From Aspergillus flavus (taxonomy: Eukaryota; Ascomycota; Eurotiomycetes; Eurotiales; Aspergillaceae): a stretch of 64,000 nucleotides of DNA. Below, piece by piece: positions 35,601 to 46,425 of the stretch (within the stretch, counting starts at the first letter, position 1; each line of letters starts with the position of its first letter). Location: assembly GCF_009017415.1 (NCBI RefSeq), contig NC_092403.1:2046001-2110000 (forward strand), in the 5' to 3' direction. The position numbers and the translations under genes are program-made. Under the pieces are notes generated by a model. It saw only the letters and a program-made list of their open reading frames with translations, ran no database searches and was not told the DNA's origin.

Positions 35601-37187
35601 ATGCCCCGTCAAAAACGTCGGTACGTTCCGAAGGTAAAAGGTGCGCATAGATGGAATCAGACGTTCCAGATATACTGTGGTTCTCTGACCGGATATGTGC
35701 GCAGGCTGCTATGAATGCTCCCAGCGCCGAATCCATTGCGACCGCGTCCAGCCATGCTGTGGTAAATGTGCGTCCAGAGGCATACCATGCAGTGGGCTTG
35801 GGGTCCGCTACCGGTTCCGCGATGGGGGTAGTCAAGGTAAGATAGCCTGGCAAGGGGAAAATTCACCTCAGGGTGGGTATGTTTTTCCTTTGATGATGGT
35901 TTCGCCTAAGGTGACCATACTAACTGGGCGTGCAGCAAATGGCTGGGTGATCTCCCGCAGCATAAATGCTCACCGTCCTTTGTCCGTGGTGGCTCTTCCG
36001 AGGAGCAATTCGACTGGACCAGCAATGTCGCAAATGTCCCCGCAGAACCCAATGCACTAGCGGGACTGGGCCCTGATTCACCGAAAACATCTAGTACTGG
36101 TAGCCCTGAAGCAATGGCCACCCTCCCTCTAAGCGTCGACCTAGTGGATCCAAGCAATGGATTTCTGTTGACTTACTGTAAGCCTCATCGACACATCCAA
36201 TTGAAGTTTGTATAGGATAATAACTCTTCAAGTCTCTCACAATATTGCACCTCAAATGGTGGTTATGGATGACAAGTACAATGGATGGCGGTACTTGATT
36301 CTGCCTTTTGCGTTATCCGACAAAATGGTTATGGATGCGGTGTTGGCTGTATCTACCTTTCATCTCTCTCACAAGTCCGGAGGGACACTCCCAGTCAGAC
36401 CGGATAAGCTTTATGCAAAGGCAATCTTAGGCCTACAAAATAGAAGCTCTTTGGATGAGTACGACATGCTCACGAGACAGTCTATATTCGTTGCGATCAT
36501 TACCCTGCTGGTAGGGGTCATGGTCAACGGATCATCAGACTTTCCTATCCTGTTTCACATGTTGCAATCTGCTCTCGATGCGGTCGGGGGAGAGGGCGGG
36601 CTTGGGAACGGTGACATGGCTAATTTTCTGCTGCGACAAATACGCAAGTGAGTATCTAATGCCTCTAGGAGTTGCTGAGTACCATCATTAATCCTGGTAG
36701 GTTTCGTGTCTATGCTGCACCACTGCTGAGTGAGGAGGCCGGTGTACGTAGCATTGTGGCCCATGCCCAAGAGAGCTTCGACTGCCTGCACTACAACGGC
36801 AACCTCCACCCTGACCATGCACTCACCTTCTATCTGAATGCATATCTTCGCCAGCAAGCATATGACATATACCTAGAGCGCGCAACAATGGGGCCTCACG
36901 GCACATTAGACCCCAACAAGATAGAGCAATTCAAAGAAACACTAGGGATGTTCCCGGAGGGATCATTAGGGGAACATTCCCTTGTGTGGCCCACGTTCAT
37001 TGCCGCATCAGAGAGCTTGAAGGATGAGCATCGGCTATATTTCAAGCAGTTCTTGGAAAAGCAATATCACCGTAATGGGTTTCTTAATCTACAGCAAGCT
37101 CTCAAACTTCTTGACAAGATATGGGCGCGAAGCAGTTATACAAATTGGCCCGCACTTCTCCCCGAACCACGGGTGTTTATTATGTAG
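35601..37187 (+). CDS. Zn(II)2Cys6 transcription factor (451 aa)
   Basis: Five exons are 35601-35640, 35705-35876, 35936-36177, 36233-36647 and 36701-37187, all joining in frame. MPRQKRRYVPKVKG leads into the binuclear cluster, with Cys15, 18, 25, 32, 35 and 42 in spacing Cx2Cx6Cx6Cx2Cx6C and a basic QRRIH loop. After a short disordered linker, FLLTYFSHNIAPQMVV and YNGWRYLILPFALSD open the fungal-specific regulatory domain (Fungal_trans_2 type). The domain includes AVLAVSTFHLSH and runs through the remaining helices to the end. The fourth intron's acceptor (TTCAAG at 36227-36232) is the least certain join. The gene appears intact although enzyme-like genes on both sides are broken. It probably once controlled them, but the target is not known. 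It is nuclear. Confidence 0.85.
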
Positions 37188-37930
37188 CGATTCTATTCTA
37201 GACAAAAGCAGCATTGTACGATCAGAGCCCTCGGCGAATGGATTACTTCATCATCCGGATTATATACATACAATACCACCAATGCGATGTTCCAGTTAAC
37301 TGACAAAAAAAAAAAAAAAGGTCAAGAGTGAATTTACAGTGGTAACTGAAATCTGAGCTAGAGAATCCATAACAAACCGCCACCTCTGTATAGTTCACCA
37401 TCGCTTACATACACGCCTTCTTCACCACTGCAACCTTCAAATCGTGAGGAAAACTGGAATGATTCTGTGTTCTAAGCAAAAAAATGCTCCATTGGAGGTC
37501 GTTTTAAAATTATTTAACAGGCCCGTGCGTGCCTCAGTGAGAGGGAAAAAAGACTGGGTTAGATATTCTTCACAGATCTTGCTTTCGATCGTCTTCTATA
37601 CCCTGAAGCCTCTCTGACCCCACCCTAGCTCCTGACAGTGGATAGGGGAAATTGGCCATGAAGCATTGTATACCCAATGAGCCTTATGAAGATCTACGGA
37701 TATTCTATCTTTCCTCGCTCAGCGGTGCTGAAGATAGCGGGCTTTTCCGCAAACTTCTCGACCACACTAAGTACAAGAGGAGAAAGAAAAAGTATGAGAG
37801 TGGGACCCTGGACTATTCTAACCTAGTAGATTGCATGTTCTACCTACCCCGTTTCATCACTTCCCAAATCCAAGCACAGTCCGGCATGATAGATGTTGGA
37901 ATTGCACCAGCTGTGGCTCCAAACCCTCAA
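37188..37930. other. Spacer with unassigned short frame
   Basis: This holds the 3' flank of the Zn2Cys6 gene, an A15 run at 37305-37319 and the upstream part of the oxygenase relic. A frame from ATG 37658 reads MKHCIPNEPYEDLRIFYLS and onward to about 37930. I do not recognise it. It lacks a clear start context or splice link and could be decayed sequence. Confidence 0.4.
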
Positions 37931-39009
37931 CAGGACAAGTTCATGAGCCCCGGAAACCCCTCTCACAGTCTCTCATTGAAGGTGCTCAGGTCCCGGACCG
38001 GACACCATTCGATGTAGCAAAGCATGTCAATTTTCAATTTTCTGACAGGATCATCACACGATGAAGGATATCGGACTGGAAGGCGCAGGCATCACGTCCA
38101 CGGCCATCTCGGAGCCATTCACACTTTTTCACTGAAGAGGCAATAGGCAGATGAGAGCCGGGATATTCAGCCGGCCAGTACTGGAGAAGTATCAAGTTGG
38201 TTCAGACCTGGCAACCAATATGATTCGAGGTTACTGCCCAGAGTACGTTGTTACCTTCGTTCTCTCCTCACAAAGTTTACTAATGTACATATAAGAAGTC
38301 CTCATTTATTTACGATGCCTGGAACAGCCCTGCGGTTTCGGGAGCACTCTCTCTCGAATAGCTGGATTCGAGCTAATCCCTGCTATGGATGTCGACATTG
38401 GACATGTCAATATCTCAGTTCGGGATGACGCTGCTGCCGCCAGGGAACCTGACAGCGATGCAGATAATAAGCCGGCCTTTGGGTGGCACATTGACAGCTA
38501 CGCATTCGTCTGCGTCACCATGCTATCAGATTGCGCCGGGATGATTGGTGGCGAGACGGTTATTCGGACAGGCACAGGCGAAGTTTTGAAATTCCGTGGA
38601 CCTGCCACGGTAAGGGATTTTATTCTGCTTGGAAAGGCCCATAGCTAATGGCGCAATTTAGGGCACGGCTGTCATTATGCAAGGCCGTTATATTGAGCAT
38701 CAAGCTCTGAAGGCCTTTGGCGGCCGGGAACGTATCAGCATGGTAACATCTCTAAGACTTAAATCGCCCTTTATTCGCGATGAGACAATTATCAGACCTC
38801 TGTTGCCTACAACTCCCAAGAGTACTCTTTACTATCAGTATGCGGAGTATCGGCTGGAGAACTTGGAGGAGCGAGTGCGTCATCAGTTGAAGGTGATGCG
38901 GCAGCATAAGAAGGCAAATCGTGACTTTGACGTTGCGTCGACACGCAAGTTTTTGTTAGGAGAGAGGGAGTTCATTGATGCTATGTTAGAGGAACTGGAA
39001 GATCCGTAA
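37931..39009 (+). pseudogene. Frameshifted 2-oxoglutarate/Fe(II)-dependent oxygenase (fungal family)
   Basis: Blocks of one protein family occur in order but in different frames. LIEGAQVPDRTPFDVAKH is in frame 1. MKDIGLEGAGI, SEPFTLFH and a TGA at 38133-38135 are in frame 3. QMRAGIFSRPVLEKYQVGS through GYCPE is in frame 3 after two compensating slips. FIYDAWNSPAVSGALS is in frame 1. RIAGFELIPAMDVDIGHVNI is in frame 3. The last part is clean: FGWHIDSYAFVCVTMLSDC has the iron-binding HxD, and EHQALKAFGGRERISM supplies the distal His and the Arg for 2-oxoglutarate. It is split by an intact intron at 38610-38661. Breaks are at about 38060 (CACGATGAAG), 38125-38129 (T5), 38143-38150 and 38346-38356 (CT run). 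Four breaks in 300 bp make it a pseudogene unless they are assembly errors. The substrate is unknown. Confidence 0.78.
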
Positions 39010-40484
39010 ACTGTTTAACAGCCCAAATGATCAATTCACGGTTATTATGATATACATTTACATGGCATTCATTCCAATGCTATTTCCGACTTCATTTCAA
39101 CCCATATACCTCTTTGTGATACAAACTCAGTCCAGCAGAGTGTACAGTCCTCCAAAGTCACCATTCAATCCTCCGTGCCCCTATAGATGCCTCACAGCCA
39201 CAGACTAGCAAGAGTCTTACAGATAATGCCTCGACCCTGGACATGCAAATACATCCATTCATCTCTGTGCTCTCATGTACATTGCTTTTATAGAAAGTAG
39301 AGTTCCCAGTCCATCCACAGCTGAAGTACTTTGAATTTGGACCTCATGAGGGGCCCTATCAACATAAGGGACATACCCATCAGTTGAGAACTTGCCAAAC
39401 TATGTTGATAACATAAGCCCATCAGACAACCCAAAGCCGACGATATCCGATCCCAGACATCCCTCCTACAACGCGTCGACGTTGCGATCAGCCTCCAATT
39501 GGCCAATGCATGAGGAAGTGGATTTTGGCGATGCGAACCAATTCAAGACATCTTTGGCTTTTCATTGGTCTTGCTTACGATGTCAGGGCCTGAAACCGTG
39601 CTACAACATGGGTTATGACAAGAAAAACGACAACAACGGGGTTGTTTCGGCGCTCACATCTTCTTCCTCCGTTCATTCCTCCGTTAAAGCTCAGAAGGAG
39701 AAGGAGAATACGACCTAGGCGGAAAATCAATGGGGAAAATCTCCGCCAGAAGAGATCCAAGAAGCCATAGTTTCTGTCTGGGGATTTTGGATGTGTTGGG
39801 GAGGGAGATTGAGGAGTGTAGGGGGGAAGGAAAATAGAGATTCCAGATGGTGGGCTGGGTCTGATGTTGTAACTATGGCTTTGGTCCTGTGGATGAGGAC
39901 TAAAGCCTGATAGTCGTTGTCCGACGTTGGCTCATGTACTGCCTTCAAACAGCTTATTTTGCGAAACTTGTGTGGCCAGAGCTTTGAGAAGTTCCCGAAT
40001 GGTCACAGGTTGCTCTCCCAGGGTTGTCCATGGTAGAAGAGGTAAACATCGTAAGATCCAGACAGCACTGAGTTTATGGGGAAGTGAGAACAAAGTTATT
40101 GATCTCCACGTTTGACGGTGCCCTGATCTGTTCGGGGTCTCCCAGCAAAATCTATGACGCGTGTTTATGAACTTTGCCTTTGTGAAAGGTAGGACGGTGT
40201 GGTTGCTAGAGAAGTTAATATCTGTTGCCATTATGATGTAGGTGATTATACTGAAAGCTTGGTGTGGCTGGATTCAGGTTGAGGCGTTAATGGGTAGAAC
40301 TAGGTGGACGAAAATCATTTATAAGACGCCGTAGCGTAAATGGATCATATCAGATACGTAGAAGTGTCCAGTATAAACATACTTTGCATATTAGAATGGG
40401 AATTCTATCCACAATTGATGACGCTAATAATACCAAGAAATCAAGGCAAAGCAAAGGGGAATCACTAGTTAAAGAAAACCACCA
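39010..40484. other. 1.47-kb stretch between convergent genes
   Basis: This lies between the oxygenase relic (plus) and the FAD oxidoreductase (minus). A frame at 39392-39718 reads PNYVDNISPSDNPKPTIS and onward but begins at TTG, is Ser/Asn-rich and has no family support. I see nothing else. Confidence 0.4.
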
Positions 40485-41823
40485 TCATGCTGTCCACTGG
40501 GGACTGACTCTCTTGATAAACTTCATGAACTTCCAGAACCCAACGGCATGTTCAACATTGCCGTAGGGATCGACCACTCGTTCCGGGAATGCGATTCCTG
40601 CTCCATGCAAACCCGGGACGACACGGCCTGTCGCATCATGGAAGCCACCTGACACCGAGTCAAATTCAGGATCGAGAAGACGGCCATTCACTGACAGCTC
40701 GGGAAGGGGATCCCGAGTAAATCCTACAGCTTGCACCAGGTGGGTGCACGACGGCAGATGCCGCTCATACTGCGCTGCTTCCTGGCCGCCTCCGCAGTCC
40801 ACCTTGGTGATGAACCGGCCGGCTTCGGACTGAGGGAGTTTGTCCTCCTCCAGCTGTTGTCGTGCAAAGTCGGCGGCGGAACCCTTCAGGCCGGTGTTGT
40901 CCCGCAGAATCCAGCCATCCATGTACTCGGCATACCTCAGCGGATGCCGAGTAAACCACTTAATGCGGAGCTGAGGGTGGGTACTGCGGGCCAGATCTAC
41001 CAGGTTGAGGAGCGCCAGAATGGCACTATGGGAAGCTCCAACAACCCCCACAGTCTGGGGCTCATTGCGGGGAAGATACGAGACGAGGTCACTAGGTTTG
41101 AGTACTACATCTAGATCCAGCCTCTCGATGTGCTGTCCACACACCGGGATCGGCACCTCTGTCGGCGACGATCCCGTACACAAGATGAGTCTAGGGGTAA
41201 TGACCTCAACTTCGTCGAGGTGGTCCGCACGTTGGATCCGAACGGTCCAAGACGAAGTCTAAGAGCGACAAGGACAACGATTAGCTACACAGGGCACGAG
41301 ATCTCCTGGGATGGCCCTCTATACGGGACTTTATACTGACTTTCTCTACCAGGTTGGCAGCCGTGACATACCCCCGACACGCATAAACCTGGTCCATCTT
41401 AGTGATGCCCTCTGTCAAGGCACGAACCATGTCTGCCGCATGATGCAGGTGGCAGGTCTTCTCTTGATCGAGTTTGGCCATCGTTGAGAATGGACTAGGG
41501 ATACGGGTGCTGTTGATTACGGAGCGGAAGGGCTGGACTGCTGTGGCATACGCTTGGAACAGGGCGACTTTGGTGTTACTGAACCGGCACCAAAACAAGT
41601 CAGCTGAGCGCTCCTCATCCGACGCCTTTCATGAAGTCAGGCTGCCAGACAGAAACACTCACCTAGGCACTTCGCGGTACTTGCGATTCACCCGACCAGC
41701 CTGAAAGTATGGATCAATCCAGGCGATCTTCCCCCCTAGTTGCTTCTCCAATAGATTTCCAATAACGGCGAGACCGGCGGGGCCGGCTCCCACGACGACC
41801 GCGGCACATCTCTGTGAATTCAT
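40485..41823 (-). CDS. FAD-dependent oxidoreductase (390 aa)
   Basis: Exons are 41823-41663, 41578-41341 and 41258-40485. The start MNSQRCAAVVVGAGPAGLAV is a dinucleotide-binding Rossmann fold (GxGxxG) for FAD. Exon 2 carries REVPSNTKVALFQAY and the helical insert HHAADMVRALTEG. Exon 3 has TPRLILCTGSSP (the ATG/CTG-type FAD motif) and GVVGASHSAILALLNL as a second, NAD(P)H-type nucleotide site. PGLHGAGIAFPERVVDPYG lies near the C-terminus and contacts flavin in related enzymes. It resembles fungal FAD/NAD(P)-binding oxidoreductases or monooxygenase-like enzymes of secondary or xenobiotic metabolism. The exact reaction is not evident. It is intact, unlike its two enzyme neighbours, and is likely cytosolic. 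Confidence 0.82.
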
Positions 41824-43013
41824 TTTCCGAGGCCGTATATGTGGTGTGAATTGTGTTTTTTCAAGGATATCAGGAACGAAATAGAGCGTTTTGTGGCATA
41901 GAAATAATGCACGTTTTGCGATGGTAGAACCCAGAGAAAGATTGGGTGAGAAAACGCTGGGAGAACGCCAAAATTTATGGGGAGAATGCCCAGGGGTGGA
42001 ATGTATGGAAACACCGGTGTAATTCTCGGCAAAACAAGCTAGGGAGCGTCGTCATTGTGCCTTGGGTCTAGACGAGAGGGGAAGGCACATGGAGAAAACG
42101 ACCAAGCGGACGGGACAGAGCGAATGACAGCCGCCAGAATCGGTCATTCGTGACTGGCACCTTAGGGATCGTTTGTGTGGAAACGCGGCTTCAAGGCCGA
42201 AAGGACGGCGCTCTCGGGCGAGATGTACAACTCCTCATCCTCAGTTGACGCAGCTCCCGTATCAGGCGGTGATACCCTCGTAACCGTAGGCTAGTAGTCG
42301 CCAATTATTCTCCCTCAAATAAGCCAATTGTTGCGCGACCTGACGAATCAGCCCCACTCGCAGGCAAATCCTTGAGCGCTTTCCGTCGGAGGTCACATGC
42401 TGGTCGTGTCGTGTCTTGGGCTGGCGAAAGAGGCGAAGACGAAGCAAGATTCAAGGGGTGAGGGTCGAAGAAGAGATCAAAGTCTCAGTTCCATAGCCCG
42501 AGTGACTGCCAAGTTGTCTCCTTCGATCGCGAAAACAGAGGATCCTTTTGAAGCGTCTGGCGATGGAGGAAGCGAGGACCTTATATTCAGATGAGTTAGT
42601 GGTGGATCGTCTCAGTCTTGGCGCAATTGCGTGATTTCTCAAAGGAATGAGGTTATTGCTGGCGGCCTGATTCGAAAGGCCGTCACCCTATTCCTGAATT
42701 GGATCTCTCATCCTATGACTCGGGATCCGCATGACCATTGGATATTAATTAGTATGAGACTGAGTATGTCCTTTATGCATTCATCCATCATAGGAAAGAC
42801 ATAAAAGATAAAGAAGATCTATATGCAATTCATGAGTAACCCTGTTAATCCAATTATCCAACATTATCTCAAAAGGTCCTGCCTTTATATCTAGTTATTT
42901 ACTATCGTATACATAATCACACCTGAATCAGCGCAGCATTCCTCTCAATGATGCTATGTATATCTGTACCAGTCCAGCCGGGAGACGCAGGGGACAACGA
43001 AGCACCCCCAACT
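41824..43013. promoter_or_regulatory. 1.19-kb upstream region of the FAD oxidoreductase
   Basis: No supported exon. It contains the promoter of the oxidoreductase and the 3' flank of the next minus-strand gene. Confidence 0.45.
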
Positions 43014-43957
43014 CTACACAGCCCAAAATACCCGTACCGACAACCGTTCCACATGGTTCGACCACGCCCCGAATCGCGCTCGACCCCAGACGGCAATCGT
43101 ATCGCCAATTTGCAAATTACGGACTTGACTTCCATCGAGCGTGGCTCGTCCTCGACCTTGGTTATGCTGGATTTCCTCCGCTTCCGGTGAATCGGCGCTG
43201 ATGTTATCGAGATGATGCCAGGTGATATGATAATGCTGGGTTCCCCTCACCGCCGTTCGATTCGCCTGGAGTTTGTGGGAGCTGGGCAGGAGAAGAGGAT
43301 GATCGGGCCCAAACCGGACCCCGTTCGCATCTTGTTCAGGAACAGACGAATCTCCAGGCGTCGGCAACTTCTCGAAGGGGACAACTTCGGTGTCAAACCA
43401 AGTATAGGATCCGTCAAACGTGCCACGCCCACTGTTAGCAAAGCCCTGGTCATGCGAGGCGATGGAGAAGACAATCTTCCGACAAGGATGAACAGTCCGG
43501 TGAGGGAGCACTTTAGGCGAGTCACTTCCCAATGTCTACGCGATGTCAGCGATCAAAGCTACTGGAGAGATATGCCAGGTCAAGAAGGCCTGGAGAGTAT
43601 GCAGTATACCTTTTCATCATAGCACAGTGGTGCTGTCCTGACCAACACCTGATCTCTGTCCTGGTGAATAATTCTCTTTTGGTCCAATGTAGCCTCGATG
43701 GAGGGCCAATATTCGGCCGCATCCACGATCAGATCCACAATCTCAACGGGTAGCCCTTCAGAAATTATCTTCCATCGCAGCAGATACCGAACCTTAAGCA
43801 CATCGTAGAATTCGGGGTAGAAGATCTCAGAGTCAGTCGGCCCATGACTGTCATCAGCGGTACTGTTTTGGTTGCCCATATTAGATGGAGGCTCGGGCTC
43901 GTCATTAGAGGAATTCGACTGTCTGCGTCGGAGTCCACGGAAGCGAAAGGGGAGCAT
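43014..43957 (-). CDS. Conserved fungal protein with F-box-like segment, unknown function (289 aa)
   Basis: Exons are 43957-43610 and 43535-43014, with the join LCYDEK-TLGSDSPKVLPHRTV. After a disordered Arg/Ser/Asn start, GLPVEIVDLIVDAAEYWPS (about residues 72-90) resembles the core of an F-box helix pair. The C-terminal half, from CRKIVFSIASHDQGF through the ending ERLSVRVFWAV, is a beta-rich module seen in a widespread ascomycete family whose function I do not know. If the F-box is real the protein could bind Skp1, but the match is weak. The gene looks intact and its splice signals are good (GTATAC donor, CGTAG acceptor). Confidence 0.75.
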
Positions 43958-44784
43958 CGTGTAGAAAGCAAGTGGGTCTATACACCGTGTTGTAATGGTG
44001 CGATAATGAAGAGTAAGTATATCGCAAAGGCGGACAAGATGAAGTTACTGGTGAAGCACGTTCTATATAAATCATGTATCGTTATCAGCGAATGGAGTGG
44101 ACGGCTGGTTTGATGATTTGCTCTAGGTAATGATCCACCCTCTAGGCACCGAGCTGAAAGTGAAGAGTTCCACACAGCCTCGATTAAGTCAAGCCGAAGA
44201 CAATAACGAAAACTGGATCAAATTACAAGTCCACTGACTCAAGCCGTGAATACAGATTCGACACAGTGCTTTGGTGGCTCTCGCACTCACTCACACACGC
44301 TGCCTCCTTCTGTTGCTGATGAGAAAGAGAAATGAATGTATTTACACCCCGCGTCGGGTGGGGGAATCTGGGTTGAGTGGTTATCGATCGACAGCTGTAC
44401 ACTTATAACCCGTCCTGTGAGATCAAGTGATCCGACTGTCAACAGAAAAAGGAGGAGGATCGAGAATGGCAATTGCGGTAAGAGTAAATACAAGAAGTAT
44501 TGTTCTTAAGTACTGGTAGCACCTGGGACTACCTAGTAATAAAGTACGTATGACCGATTGGGATTAGCCCAAAAGCCCATGACTGGATTGCTGGATGACG
44601 TCAGAGGGCTTTTATACATACACTAGTAAGCGTATTGAAGATTGTCCTTCGGCTACTACACCATCCTCTAATTAATCGTTACAGGTATGATAGTACCGTA
44701 GGCCCGTCTTTTAAGGTTCATTTCTTTTGTAAAATACATACATGAGGAACAGAACATGTAATCAGACTACTTCAAACTCTCAGC
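43958..44784. promoter_or_regulatory. 827-bp spacer, promoter of the preceding gene and 3' flank of nop12
   Basis: No exon is supported. The stretch marks the right border of the accessory island. Confidence 0.45.
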
Positions 44785-46425
44785 TTATTCAGTCTTCCTC
44801 TTTTTCCCTCCCGCTGCCTTATACGCGGCGGCTCGTTTGCTACTGCGGTTCTTCGGCTTGCCTTTGCTGCCACGACTCTTCGTCTTCACGCGGATGCGCG
44901 ACGACCCATTATCCGTCGCTCGGTGGCCTTCGAACACTAACGAGTTGTTGGAGATGATTTTCGTTGCATCTGCCCTGACCTTGGCCGCACCCGCCCTGCC
45001 AAAAAGCTTGCCAGCACGACCTTGAAGCGTCTTGTCCGCCTCCCGCAGCGGTTTGCCTTGAGTGCTGCCGCCGGCTTCACGTTTCTTCAGCTGTTTCTTA
45101 GCTCGCATGACACGTAGTTTCCGGGGAAGCAAGGGCGGAAACTGCTTTCCATTCAGCAGAAGGGCCTCCTCCACACAATTCTGATCGTAGAATTGGACAT
45201 AGGCAAACCCCTTCGAAACACGGGTGACGCTGTCGCGAACGACCCGAACGGACTCGACATTGCCCCGACGGGTAGCCTGATCTTTGGGTTTGCTGGTGTG
45301 GGCATTAAAGGTCCGCCAAAGTCCTTCTTCGACATCGGCCGGAGCCTTCTTCTTCTTCGGCTTTTCCTCATCATCGGCGTTGCCTTCCTGGTCCACGAAG
45401 TTGAGGTTGCCGACGAAAACGCACCGTTTATTATCGACCGGGGCGGGATGTGCGACGCTGTCAACACGGACGTGTCTATCCAGGACGACAGTCCCGTTCA
45501 GGGCAACAGGAGCCTTTCGAGCGGCCTGGACAGTACTATAAACGATATAGGCGTTGGTACTAGGAGTGGTTTCATCCAGAACCTCGCGCTTGGCAAAGGC
45601 AGCCCGCTTCGGGATCTTTCCCCCGCTCGCGAAGGCCGTAGAACGGAAACGTATCGATTCCACTTTGTGAGGTCCCGTAGATTCAGGGAGTGTAGAAAGG
45701 AACGATTCAAAATGTTTCAAAAGGGTCTTCTTGGCGGACTTGGACTTGATGGCCTCATTGGAGACATTGCTTAGGAACACCGTGCGGTTGGACTTGTCAA
45801 TATCAGACGACTGAGCGTCACCGGTCACAGTTTCGTGTTTGGGTATCGCAACCTCTTCATCTTCGTCGGAACTTTCATCCTCATTCTCGTCGTCGGATTT
45901 GTCGGTAGATGTCGCTTCATCCTCTTCTTCACCCTCGCCTTTTTGCCTCTTTGCTTTTTCCGCGCGGCGCTTCTGTTCTTCCTTCTGTTCTTCCTTTGCT
46001 ATGCGACGCATATAAGATTCTTCGAGATCTTCTCCCGCAGCCCTCTTTCGTTTCCGACTGGGAGGCTCTGAAGCCGCCTGAGCGGGCTCACCACCAGCGT
46101 CGCTCGAGGCTTCGGATGCTTCCTGCATAACCTGATCTTCATCTTCGGGCTCCGACACGTCTTCACTGCTATCGTCACCTGCGGCGGGTTTTTCAACGGC
46201 GCTGCTGGTTGTGGGCAACGACGGCGCTTTTACTGGGCCCGACTAAAACATGTGACAGACATTAGCCGGGTTCTCAACAACCAAAGGCAACCCACTTACA
46301 CTCGTCTCAAACAAGGACGCCAACGTTGGGTCAATTCCGACATTTCCAGCTAAGAAAGGAAGAGACGTTTCTGCCTTTTCGGTCTGCGGAGCTTTTTCCG
46401 ACTGGGACTTTGATTTCTTTCCCAT
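44785..46425 (-). CDS. nop12: Nucleolar RNA-binding protein Nop12 (527 aa)
   Basis: Exons are 46425-46300 and 46242-44785. The start [11 protein letters not shown] follows directly in frame. An acidic Ser/Glu/Asp region and a Lys/Arg-rich helix ([19 protein letters not shown]) precede two RRM domains. RRM1 begins near residue 195 ([15 protein letters not shown]2-like). RRM2 spans about 315-420, with [10 protein letters not shown] (RNP2) and KGFAYVQF (RNP1); a Lys-rich insert sits inside it. The tail is strongly basic ([20 protein letters not shown]), a nucleolar targeting pattern. Yeast Nop12 is needed for pre-25S rRNA processing. The 57-bp intron at 46243-46299 lies after codon 42. A CACGTG core lies about 195 bp upstream of the ATG. 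Confidence 0.92.

Noticed and set aside
33587..39009. RIP (C-to-T repeat-induced mutation) as the cause of decay
   Set aside because: The breaks I can see are mostly insertions and deletions, not an excess of C-to-T changes, and no duplicated copy lies in the window.
39392..39718. Possible small gene, 108 codons
   Set aside because: It begins at TTG, is Ser/Asn-rich, and lacks splice or family evidence.
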